In this document: one piece after another, positions 57,022 through 64,000 of the stretch
How positions within the stretch are numbered: position 1 is the stretch's first letter
Layout: each line of letters starts with the position of its first letter
Assembly (NCBI RefSeq): GCF_007988945.1
Contig: NZ_BJVC01000001.1
Coordinates: 868,001-932,000 of the forward strand
Origin: Swaminathania salitolerans
Lineage (GTDB): Bacteria; Pseudomonadota; Alphaproteobacteria; Acetobacterales; Acetobacteraceae
Length of the DNA: 64,000 nucleotides
Reading direction: 5' to 3'
Made by a program: the position numbers and the translations under genes
Notes under the pieces: generated by a model
Told to the model about the DNA's origin: nothing
What the model saw: only the letters and a program-made list of their open reading frames with translations
The model's database searches: none

Positions 57022-58985
57022 GACAGCGCGTCAAGTCGGGCGAGGAGCGTCTCGGGCGGCATCTCATCGCTCTGGATTGCGGCGCGGGCCATGCGAGCCT
57101 GCTCTTTCCTCATCTCGGGGTTTTTCACGCTTTCCACGATCCAACCTGCCAGTTCATCTGCATCGTGTATAGTCGTTACATGGTCGCGGAGTTGCGCAAA
57201 GGCAGGGCCGAAATTGTCGTGCCAGGGCCCGGTCGCTATCGCGGTATCGAGTCTCACGGCCTCGAACGGATTATGACCCCCTCCCGGCGGGAGGAGGGAA
57301 TTGCCGATGAAGGCGCATTGCGCCAGCCGGTAGAAAAGCCCCAGCTCGCCGAGCGTGTCGGCGATCCAGACCGGGTCCGTGGCGGCGGGATCGGCGCGCT
57401 CCGACCGGCGCGGCGGTTCGGGCCGGGCAAGACGTGCGATCGCGGCACCGCGCACCGGATGACGCGGAACGAGAATGGCGAGAAGGTCGGGGATGACGCG
57501 CCGGGCCTGGCTCGCCGCCTCGAGAACGATCTCGTCCTCCCCCGGATGGGTGGACGCGGCGAGGAAGACGGGACGATGCCCGATACAGGCACGCAGCCGC
57601 TCGAGCTCGACCGCGTCGCATCCGGGAGGCGGTGCATTCTGTTTCAGATCGCCATGGGTTTCGACATCGCGCACGCCCAGAGCGCGAAAACGGTGCGCAT
57701 CGTCGCTGCCTCGGGCGGCGACGAGGGCAAGCCGCTCGAAAAGGGGACCTGCAAGGAAGGAGAGGTGCTTCCACCGGCGCCAGGATCGCTCCGACAGACG
57801 CGCATTCAGGACCGCGACCGGAATGGCGCGGCGCGCGCATTGCCTGAGCATGCCCGGCCAGAGCTCGCTATCGGTCAGAAGGAGCATGCCCGGCGACCAG
57901 TGATCGAGAAAGCGGCGGGTCCAGTATGCGACGTCATAGGGGATGAACTGGTGCATGACCGTGCCCCGGGTGGCCCGGGTGCCGCTGGCATCCGGGGATT
58001 CGTCCTGATCCCGTGCGGAAATGAAGCGCGCGAGGATTTCGGCGCCGCCGGTCGTGGCACTGGTCACCAGGATATGACGCGCGGGATGACGCAGGGACAT
58101 CGCCTCGATCAGAGGCAGGACGGAGCGGGTCTCTCCGACGCTCGCGGCATGGATCCAGACGAGCTCGCCGGGCGGACGCCGGATCGTTGCGCGACCGCGC
58201 CGCTCGCCGAGACGGCTGCGGATTTCCTTGCCGCGACGGAGCCTGTGGAGACTCATCAGACGCAGGGCCGGAACGAGTGCGAGCCCGAGCCCTTCCCAGA
58301 TCCTGTCCGGGAGCGTCGCCCTGCCCAGACGGTGCCAGTGCCTTGCCCGGGCGGAGAGCGCGTTGAGCCGGGACGTGATCGTCTCGCTCGTGCTCCCCTC
58401 CGGGACGGGAGGGCCATAAAGAATTACGCCGCGCCCCCATGGGAGCGGCAACGACAGGCCGTCCCAGCTCGGAAGACGCAACGCCGTCGTCCACGCCCCC
58501 AGAGGGACCAGAGGCTTTCCGGTGAGGCGCAGCAATCCTTCCGTTCCGGGCTGGGCGATCTCGGCCGGGCCTCTCGGGCCATCCGGGGTGATGGCAAAGA
58601 CCGAACCCCTTTGCAGTTCGAGGCAGGCCCGTCTGAAGGCACGGCTGCCGCCCTTGTTCTTGCCTTTACGGTCGCTCGACCCCTCGATTCCCTCAATCCC
58701 CCACGGGGCTACGAGATCGCTGATGAAGCGGCCATCGCGGTTCCGGCTGATCATGACCTTGATGACCAGGGTCGGGTTCTTGTTGCGCGCCCAGCTGCAA
58801 AGCGCGGGCAGGAGCAGGAGCGAGCGATGCCAGGCGGCGACGATCGCCCCCTGACCGGCACGGTCCCCGGTCTGCGTCAGGATGGGCACACTCGTCGCGG
58901 CGCCCGAGATCGTCCAGCGCGTCGTATGCAGGGCGAGGCCCAGATAGGCCCGGGCCAGAGACCGCAGCGCTGTCCGGAGAGTCAT
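57012..58985 (-). CDS. waaA: Fusion of DUF374 acyltransferase-like domain with Kdo transferase WaaA
   Basis: This 657-residue frame joins two proteins that are normally separate neighbours. Residues 1-220 match DUF374 (lysophospholipid acyltransferase-like): AAWHRSLLLLPAL, VMISRNRDGRFIS, FAITPDGPRGPAEIAQPG and LTGKPLVPLG. Residues about 227-657 are WaaA/KdtA: KEIRSRLGERRG, WIHAASVGETRSVLPLIEA with the catalytic Glu, LVTSATTGGAEI, LLTDSELWPGML, LNARLSERS, GDLKQNAPPP, ASTHPGEDE and GGGHNPFEAVRL. WaaA transfers Kdo from CMP-Kdo to lipid IVA. No stop or frameshift separates them and the linker is short. The ATG at 58985 matches the DUF374 start. Confidence 0.9.
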   Translation of the reverse strand: MTLRTALRSLARAYLGLALHTTRWTISGAATSVPILTQTGDRAGQGAIVAAWHRSLLLLPALCSWARNKNPTLVIKVMISRNRDGRFISDLVAPWGIEGIEGSSDRKGKNKGGSRAFRRACLELQRGSVFAITPDGPRGPAEIAQPGTEGLLRLTGKPLVPLGAWTTALRLPSWDGLSLPLPWGRGVILYGPPVPEGSTSETITSRLNALSARARHWHRLGRATLPDRIWEGLGLALVPALRLMSLHRLRRGKEIRSRLGERRGRATIRRPPGELVWIHAASVGETRSVLPLIEAMSLRHPARHILVTSATTGGAEILARFISARDQDESPDASGTRATRGTVMHQFIPYDVAYWTRRFLDHWSPGMLLLTDSELWPGMLRQCARRAIPVAVLNARLSERSWRRWKHLSFLAGPLFERLALVAARGSDDAHRFRALGVRDVETHGDLKQNAPPPGCDAVELERLRACIGHRPVFLAASTHPGEDEIVLEAASQARRVIPDLLAILVPRHPVRGAAIARLARPEPPRRSERADPAATDPVWIADTLGELGLFYRLAQCAFIGNSLLPPGGGHNPFEAVRLDTAIATGPWHDNFGPAFAQLRDHVTTIHDADELAGWIVESVKNPEMRKEQARMARAAIQSDEMPPETLLARLDALSCA

Positions 58986-59133
58986 CGGAAACCCGCTGCA
59001 GGGCGATCTGCGATGGGGAGAACTGCGGCGAGCGGGCACATACCGCGCGGGTAGCATGTCCGGGGCGGTATGGCAAAAAGCCGCGCATCGAGGGGAGGGC
59101 GCGCCCTCGGGATGCACGCCCGACCGAAGGCGA

Positions 59134-60021
59134 TCAGCGGCTCATGAGAACCGTGATCGTCGCGTTCTCGAGCACATGGCGGGTCGCGCCGCCGAGAATC
59201 ATCTGGCGCAGTCTGGAATGCGAATAGGCGCCCATCGAGAGCATGTCCGCGCCGAAATCGCTGCAGGCCTGAAGGATCCCCGCGCCGATATTGCGATCGA
59301 TGGCGTGAAAGCGCCGTATCTCGGCCTCGACGCCGTGAAGTCTGAGATAGTCCTGTACCGTTTCCGCCTCGGGGCCGCGGCGATGATAATCGACACTCGC
59401 GAGAATCTGGACCGCCTCCGCCTTGCGGGCGAACGGGATCGCGCCGCGAAGGGCGGACCCTGCCTCCGCCGTCCCGTTCCAGGCGATGCAGAGCCGTCGC
59501 CCCGCGCTCTCGGGCGGGGTGGGCGGGGCGATCACGAGCGGACAGCCGCTGTCGTACAGCACGGCATGCAGAACCTCAGAGGCACGCGCATTGTCGCTTA
59601 CCCCGAGATGGGGCATCAGGGTCAGGTCCGACAGGCGCGCGCGCCAGGTGACGGCCTCATGTTCGGAGCCGGTGAGGAATTCGAGCGAGGCGCTGAGGCG
59701 GGATTGCGCGAGAGGATCCTCTTCCAGAAAACCGTGTTTGGGAACGATATCGTTCTCGCGAACGAAAGCGTCGAATTTCAGCCTTACCTGTAGCATCCTG
59801 CGATGCGCCTCATGTTCGGCAGCCTCCATCATCTCGCCGATCATCGCGCTGGAGAGGCCTTCGCCTGTCAGGGCGGCCATCTCGTTCGGGTCGTCCCCGA
59901 CCATGACCGTCGAGAGATGGGCGTTGAAAGCGCGGGCGTGGAGCAGGCCCACGCGCAGGACAGCGTCGATATTGCCCGCCCCGTTGAGCGGAACGAGGAT
60001 GTTTCTGACGTCGTTGGCCAT
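59134..60021 (-). CDS. Universal stress protein with two Usp domains
   Basis: The 295-residue protein contains two tandem Usp domains. The first begins NILVPLNGAGNIDAVLRVG; the second begins RRLCIAWNGTAEAGSALRGA and ends with the ATP-binding consensus GADMLSMGAYSHSRLRQMILGG. AAGGAG sits six bases before the ATG, an ideal site, so the 22-residue longer frame is rejected. Such tandem Usp proteins respond to nutrient, oxidative or acid stress. The gene stands alone; no regulator is adjacent. Confidence 0.92.
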   Translation of the reverse strand: MANDVRNILVPLNGAGNIDAVLRVGLLHARAFNAHLSTVMVGDDPNEMAALTGEGLSSAMIGEMMEAAEHEAHRRMLQVRLKFDAFVRENDIVPKHGFLEEDPLAQSRLSASLEFLTGSEHEAVTWRARLSDLTLMPHLGVSDNARASEVLHAVLYDSGCPLVIAPPTPPESAGRRLCIAWNGTAEAGSALRGAIPFARKAEAVQILASVDYHRRGPEAETVQDYLRLHGVEAEIRRFHAIDRNIGAGILQACSDFGADMLSMGAYSHSRLRQMILGGATRHVLENATITVLMSR

Positions 60022-60256
60022 GGTGATCTCCTTGGGTTCCGCCGCGGATCCTGCTGCGCCTCTGCATGGAACGGCCGTGGCAAACACGGGTTCGACAGGG
60101 CGCAGAAGCGGCGCATGAGCGACGCGGGTGCAGTGGAGCAGAACCCGCGGGATACAGGCAAGAGAGAACCGGAAACCGTCCGACCCCGGACAGTTCCGCC
60201 CGGCCGGTCAGGCTCGGTCGGCCCTGCTTGTGTCCTTTCCGGGGTTCCGGCCGTGA

Positions 60257-60868
60257 TTACGGATAGAGGCGGGTCGTGACCCAGTCGTTCTCCTGACGTG
60301 TCCAGACGGCGCGATCATGCATGCGATAGGGACGGTCCTGCCAGAATTCCATCTGGTCGGGGAGGACGCGGAACCCGGACCAGTTGGGCGGCCGCTCGGG
60401 TTCGCGCCCCTCGTAACGCGCGCTTGCCGCCTCGATTCGACGCTCGAACTCGGCCCGGTCGCTGAGCGGACGGGACTGGTCGGAAGCGATGGCGCCGATA
60501 CGGGAATTGCGACTCCTGCTTGCGAAATAGCGGTCGGCTTCAGCATCGGTCACTGCTTCGACCGGACCCTCGATACGGATCTGCCGGCGAAGCGACTTCC
60601 AGTGGAACAGAAGGGCGGCGAAGGGATTCTCGGCGAGATCCTCGCCCTTGCGGCTCTCGAGATTGGTGTAGAAGACGAATCCGCGCTCATCGAATCCCTT
60701 GAGCAGGATCATGCGCACCGATGGCCTGCCAGCGGCATTCGCCGTGGCGAGCGCCATGGCATTCGGATCGTTGGGCTCATGCGTCTCTGCTTCCGCGAGC
60801 CAGTCCGCGAAAAGCGCAAACGGATCGGCATCCAGCGGAATCAGGGGGGGGGTCGTTGGCTCGGTCAT
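60257..60868 (-). CDS. pdxH: Pyridoxine/pyridoxamine 5'-phosphate oxidase
   Basis: This 203-residue FMN enzyme makes pyridoxal phosphate. FMN and substrate motifs: DPNAMALATANAAGRPSVRMI, LLKGFDERGFVFYTNLESRKG, PFAALLFHWKSLRRQIRIEG, YFASRSRNSRIGA, and the C-terminal MEFWQDRPYRMHDR ending RLYP, the family signature. It diverges from fabI; pdxH beside fabI-aroC is a conserved alphaproteobacterial arrangement. Confidence 0.95.
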   Translation of the reverse strand: MTEPTTPPLIPLDADPFALFADWLAEAETHEPNDPNAMALATANAAGRPSVRMILLKGFDERGFVFYTNLESRKGEDLAENPFAALLFHWKSLRRQIRIEGPVEAVTDAEADRYFASRSRNSRIGAIASDQSRPLSDRAEFERRIEAASARYEGREPERPPNWSGFRVLPDQMEFWQDRPYRMHDRAVWTRQENDWVTTRLYP

Positions 60869-61018
60869 GGGGAAGGGGCTCCTGCACCGTTTTGTTCTCT
60901 GCCTGCATGCGGCTTCACGACCTGAACGTGTCGTCCCGACACTTGTTTGCGTCGCTGGCTTGTGCGACGAAGCAGAGCATTATTATTTCTTTTTCTGACA
61001 TTAACCGGGATCTGCCTT

Positions 61019-61861
61019 ATGTCCACCGCTTCGTTCGACCTCCCGACCGGGACGCTGATGGCGGGCAAGCGTGGCCTGGTGATGGGTGTCGCCAATGACC
61101 GCTCCATCGCCTGGGCCATCGCTTCTGCCTGTGCTGCACAGGGAGCTGAGCTTGCTTTCACCTATCAGGGCGAGGCGTTGGGCAAGCGCGTCAGGCCGCT
61201 CGCCGAGAGCGTGGGGTCCAGCCTTGTCCTGTCCTGCGATGTCGGCGACGACGCCGATATCGATCGCGCGTTCGACGAGATCGAGAAGGAATGGGGCAAG
61301 ATCGACTTCGTCGTGCACGCCATAGGCTGGGCAGACAAGCAATATCTGCGTGGGCGTTACGTCGACACCCCGCGCGATGCCTTCCTCAAGGCCATGGACA
61401 TCTCCTGTTTCTCCTTCACGGCTGTGGCGCGACGGGCTGCTGCCCTGATGAAGGATGGCGGTTCTCTGCTGACGCTCAGCTATCTCGGAGCCGAGCGCGT
61501 CATGCCCCATTACAATGTCATGGGTGTTGCCAAGGCGGCGCTCGAGGCCTCGGTCCGCTACATGGCGGCCGATCTGGGACGCGACAATATCCGGGTGAAC
61601 GCCATCTCCGCAGGGCCGATCATGACCCTCGCTGCAAACGGGATCGGCGATTTCCGCTATATCCTGCGCTGGAACCAGCTGAACGCGCCCATGGAGCGCA
61701 ATGTGGCGCTCAAGGATGTCGGCGGTGCCGGGCTGTATTTCCTCTCCGATCTGTCCTCGGGCACGACGGGGGAAATCCATCATGTCGATTGCGGCTATCA
61801 CCTCGTGGGAATGAAGAACCCCTCCGCGCCGGATATTTCCGTCGCATCGTCCGAAGGCTGA
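61019..61861 (+). CDS. fabI: Enoyl-[acyl-carrier-protein] reductase (NADH)
   Basis: The 280-residue SDR enzyme reduces enoyl-ACP in fatty acid elongation and is the target of triclosan-type inhibitors. [20 protein letters not shown] is the FabI nucleotide-binding signature, [12 protein letters not shown] follows, and the catalytic residues are Tyr155 and Tyr165 with Lys172 in [34 protein letters not shown] corresponds to the flexible substrate loop. GGGA lies nine bases before the ATG at 61019; aroC begins two bases after the stop. Confidence 0.96.
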   Translation: MSTASFDLPTGTLMAGKRGLVMGVANDRSIAWAIASACAAQGAELAFTYQGEALGKRVRPLAESVGSSLVLSCDVGDDADIDRAFDEIEKEWGKIDFVVHAIGWADKQYLRGRYVDTPRDAFLKAMDISCFSFTAVARRAAALMKDGGSLLTLSYLGAERVMPHYNVMGVAKAALEASVRYMAADLGRDNIRVNAISAGPIMTLAANGIGDFRYILRWNQLNAPMERNVALKDVGGAGLYFLSDLSSGTTGEIHHVDCGYHLVGMKNPSAPDISVASSEG

Positions 61862-61862
61862 T

Positions 61863-62960
61863 ATGTCGGATAACAGTTTCGGTCAGCTTTTCAGGGTAAC
61901 GACCTGGGGAGAAAGTCACGGTCCGGCAATCGGGTGCGTGATCGATGGCTGTCCTCCCGGTATTCCCCTGTCGGAAGAGGACATCCAGCCCTGGCTGGAC
62001 CGGCGGCGTCCCGGGCAATCCAGGTTTACGACCCAGCGACAGGAGGCGGATCGTGTCCGAATCCTGTCGGGCGTTTTCGAGGGAAAGACCACGGGTACGC
62101 CGATCTCGCTGATGATCGAGAATACGGATCAGCGTTCGAAGGATTATTCCGATATAGCCCTTCGGTACCGGCCCGGTCACGCCGATGTCACCTACGATCT
62201 GAAATACGGTCATCGCGATTATCGCGGGGGTGGCCGGTCATCGGCGCGTGAGACCGCCTGTCGGGTCGCCGCCGGAGCGGTCGCGCGAAGGGCGATCGCG
62301 TGGCTTCTGGGTCCCGAATGCAGGATCAGGGCCGCGCTCGTGCAGATCGGTGCGCTCTCCGTCGATCGCGAACGGTGGGATTGGGACGAAACGGAACGCA
62401 ATCCGTTTTTCTGCCCCGACGCCCTGACGGCCATCGAATGGGAGGCGCTGCTGGGCGCCGTCCGCAAGGAAGGCTCCTCCATCGGGGCTCTGGTCGAAAT
62501 CGTGGCTGAAGGTTTCCCTCCGGGGTTGGGTGCGCCTGTCTATGGCAAGCTCGATGCCGATATCGCCTCTGCCCTGATGGGGATCAACGGGGTCAAGGCG
62601 GTGGAGATCGGTGAAGGGCTCGGCGTTGCAGCCCTTCGCGGCGAACAGAATGCCGATGCGATGCGGATGCATGAAGGGGCGTTGCATTTCACCAGCAACA
62701 AGGCAGGGGGGATCCTGGGCGGGATCTCGACCGGACAACCGATCACCGCGCGTTTCGCGATCAAGCCCACGAGTTCGATTCTTGTTCCGGTTCCGTCGGT
62801 CAACAGGCGTGGCGAGGAAATCGACATCGTGACGAAAGGGCGCCACGATCCCTGTATCGGCATTCGTGCCGTGCCGGTTGCCGAGGCGATGCTGGCCTGT
62901 CTGCTGCTCGATCACCTGCTTCGCGATCACGCCCAGAACGCCTGGCACAGGAATGGCTGA
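61863..62960 (+). CDS. aroC: Chorismate synthase
   Basis: The 365-residue FMN-dependent enzyme makes chorismate. The three signatures are visible: [19 protein letters not shown], the [30 protein letters not shown] region with the two catalytic histidines, and [19 protein letters not shown]. It is cotranscribed with fabI. Its 3' region converges on the osmC-like gene with a hairpin between. Confidence 0.97.
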   Translation: MSDNSFGQLFRVTTWGESHGPAIGCVIDGCPPGIPLSEEDIQPWLDRRRPGQSRFTTQRQEADRVRILSGVFEGKTTGTPISLMIENTDQRSKDYSDIALRYRPGHADVTYDLKYGHRDYRGGGRSSARETACRVAAGAVARRAIAWLLGPECRIRAALVQIGALSVDRERWDWDETERNPFFCPDALTAIEWEALLGAVRKEGSSIGALVEIVAEGFPPGLGAPVYGKLDADIASALMGINGVKAVEIGEGLGVAALRGEQNADAMRMHEGALHFTSNKAGGILGGISTGQPITARFAIKPTSSILVPVPSVNRRGEEIDIVTKGRHDPCIGIRAVPVAEAMLACLLLDHLLRDHAQNAWHRNG

Positions 62961-63035
62961 GCCCGCAGACCCGGCGAGCGCGGCCCCGCATGGAGCGGGC
63001 ATGGCAGCGAGCGCTGTCGGCAGCCGGACTGTCCC

Positions 63036-63064
63036 GCGCCGGATGCTTGGGAAACATCCGGCGC
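63036..63064. terminator. Perfect 10-bp hairpin between aroC and osmC
   Basis: GCGCCGGATG (63036-63045) and CATCCGGCGC (63055-63064) pair around a nine-base loop, 12 bases from the osmC stop. No T-run. It resembles the hairpin at 3451-3477, also placed between converging genes. Confidence 0.6.
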
Positions 63065-63076
63065 AGAGGTAACGCG

Positions 63077-63505
63077 TCAGGCGAGCTTCGCCGACAGGCT
63101 GATATCGGTCTTGAAGAGCTGGGAGACCGGACAGCCATTCTTGGCCTTGGTCGCCAGAGCCTCGAATTTCTCCTGATCCGCGCCGGGGACCGTCCCGACC
63201 AGATCGAGATGGATTGCGGAGATGGCAAACCCGTCATCCGTCTTGTCGAGGGAGACGGTCGCCTTCGTCTCGAGTCTGGTTGCGGTAAGACCCGCCTCAC
63301 CGAGGATCATCGACAGCGCCATCGTGAAGCAGCCTGCATGTGCCGCGCCGATCAGCTCTTCCGGATTGGTGCCGACCTTGTCCTCGAAGCGCGTGTTGAA
63401 GCCGTAGGGCTGGTCGCTCAGTGCCCCGCTCTGGGTGGAGATCGAGCCTTTTCCGTCCTTGAGGCCGCCGCTCCATTCCGCGCTGGCTGATTTCTTGATG
63501 GTCAT
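63077..63505 (-). CDS. osmC: OsmC/Ohr-family peroxiredoxin-like protein
   Basis: The 142-residue protein has the two reactive cysteines of the family, Cys59 in GAAHAGCFTMAL and Cys125 in AKNGCPVSQL, and Glu residues in NPEELIGAA. The HAGCF and GCPVS context and the length match OsmC rather than Ohr. It detoxifies organic hydroperoxides with lipoyl or thiol reductants. AGGAG lies nine bases before the ATG. Confidence 0.93.
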   Translation of the reverse strand: MTIKKSASAEWSGGLKDGKGSISTQSGALSDQPYGFNTRFEDKVGTNPEELIGAAHAGCFTMALSMILGEAGLTATRLETKATVSLDKTDDGFAISAIHLDLVGTVPGADQEKFEALATKAKNGCPVSQLFKTDISLSAKLA

Positions 63506-63908
63506 CGCATCTGCTCCTGGGTCATCCGCGCCCGTTACGGGCCGGTTGCCAAGGCAACGCGAAAGCGTCGCAATTGTTCACGGTAAAATCGCGCCCGCCT
63601 GTCTCGACCGGCGCGGTCATGTGTTTCCCCGGCAGGAGGAACACGCGCGCCGACCGCCCGGATGGACGATACGGGTGGACGACACGGATGGGCGACACGG
63701 ATTGACGGCGGGGAGGGACGATCCGCTGCGTCACCCGGATGCCCGGGAAATTTTTCCCTTGAAAAATCTCTCTTCGGGGAACCCCAGTCCTCTCAACGGC
63801 TTCTGCCCTGTCAACACCAGATATAGTGGCCGGGATAAAATTTAACCCGATATATTGCTTGTCTGGTGAGGCGGGTTTGCGCCAAGAGGGCACTCAGAGA
63901 GTGCGATC
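63506..63908. other. Intergenic region with three dyads
   Basis: The 403-base gap has no supportable gene. It holds ATTTTTC/GAAAAAT (63750-63756 and 63761-63767), an operator-like 19-base dyad CGGGATAAAATTTAACCCG (63831-63849, eight of nine pairs), and GCACTC-AGA-GAGTGC (63890-63904) just before the next start. The AT-rich stretch 63820-63865 is the likely promoter of the gene cut by the window edge. Confidence 0.5.
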
Positions 63909-64000
63909 ATGACATTCGGGAGATGGCCGGTGAGCCTGCTAGACGACACCACACGCGAATCTGTTTCGATGGATCCGGCCTCGACGGCCCGCGCCGCGGC
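63909..64000 (+). CDS. Start of a gene truncated by the window edge, product unknown
   Basis: An open frame runs from ATG 63909 to the last base. An in-frame GTG at 63930 has GGAG about seven bases upstream and may be the true start, giving SLLDDTTRESVSMDPAS after the initiator. Thirty codons are too few to identify the product. The three dyads upstream suggest a regulated promoter. Confidence 0.45.
   Translation, partial: MTFGRWPVSLLDDTTRESVSMDPASTARAA

Noticed and set aside
57165-59054. 629-codon plus-strand frame opposite the waaA fusion
   Set aside because: Shadow of the fusion gene; composition typical of antisense frames in high-GC DNA.
63522-63893. 123-codon minus-strand frame upstream of osmC
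   Set aside because: Covers regulatory-looking dyads, lacks a ribosome site and resembles no protein family.

Overview
The window is a gene-dense, high-GC stretch of bacterial chromosome. Gene content and order point to an alphaproteobacterium, most likely an acetic acid bacterium (Acetobacteraceae). The supporting signs are the lysA-TIGR02302 pair, the argH-lptM pair, the aroE-coaE-dnaQ run, the fabI-aroC pair beside pdxH, a plant-type GshA, lipid A genes, and a GntP-type gluconate permease. The family-level assignment is inference. I see no complete insertion sequence, integrase, prophage or CRISPR array.

Left part (1-12.9 kb). A four-gene plus-strand operon for late purine breakdown comes first: an HpxW-like amidohydrolase, then PuuE, UraD and UraH, with short overlaps. 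It faces a large TonB-dependent receptor. On the minus strand lysA is translationally coupled to a TIGR02302/DUF4175 membrane protein. Cytidine deaminase, a trypsin-like protease and a single-domain response regulator follow.

13-16.8 kb. Two identical tandem tRNA-Arg(ACG) genes share one likely promoter. A small lipoprotein and guaA with a textbook terminator follow, then about 0.9 kb without a recognisable gene that contains a perfect 8-bp x 6 tandem repeat, and a YffB/ArsC-like gene.

16.7-26.4 kb is an accessory surface-glycan region: an LTA-synthase-like sulfatase, a KpsC-like and a KpsS-like beta-Kdo transferase, two GT4 glycosyltransferases, an exported protein of unknown function in a lower-GC patch, an FA2H-type fatty acid 2-hydroxylase and an HNH endonuclease. 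No capsule export genes are visible.

26.5-37.6 kb. gluQ faces argH and a 45-residue LptM-like lipoprotein gene. An N-formylglutamate amidohydrolase homologue, aroE, coaE and dnaQ follow, running by overlap into a second small glycan group (GT9, GT4, AsnB-type amidotransferase), then dihydroorotase and a small exported protein.

37.6-54.3 kb. A class A beta-lactamase, the envelope/ribosome operon yfgM-bamB-der, an isochorismatase-fold hydrolase, gntP with an operator-like palindrome upstream, a dienelactone hydrolase, a DHA2 transporter, ubiA with a coupled methyltransferase, rsmE, gshA, lolA, and rsmI divergent from and overlapping an LpoA-like lipoprotein.

54.3-64 kb. A small conserved-looking unknown gene with a distant strong terminator; the lipid A/Kdo operon in which waaA is fused to a DUF374 acyltransferase-like domain, followed by lpxK and lpxL; a tandem universal stress protein; pdxH; fabI-aroC; an OsmC/Ohr-type protein; and the first codons of a gene cut by the window edge, preceded by several dyads.

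Three themes recur: extensive 1-4 bp start/stop overlaps (translational coupling), short imperfect tandem repeats at gene ends, and two separate polysaccharide gene groups next to conserved housekeeping genes.
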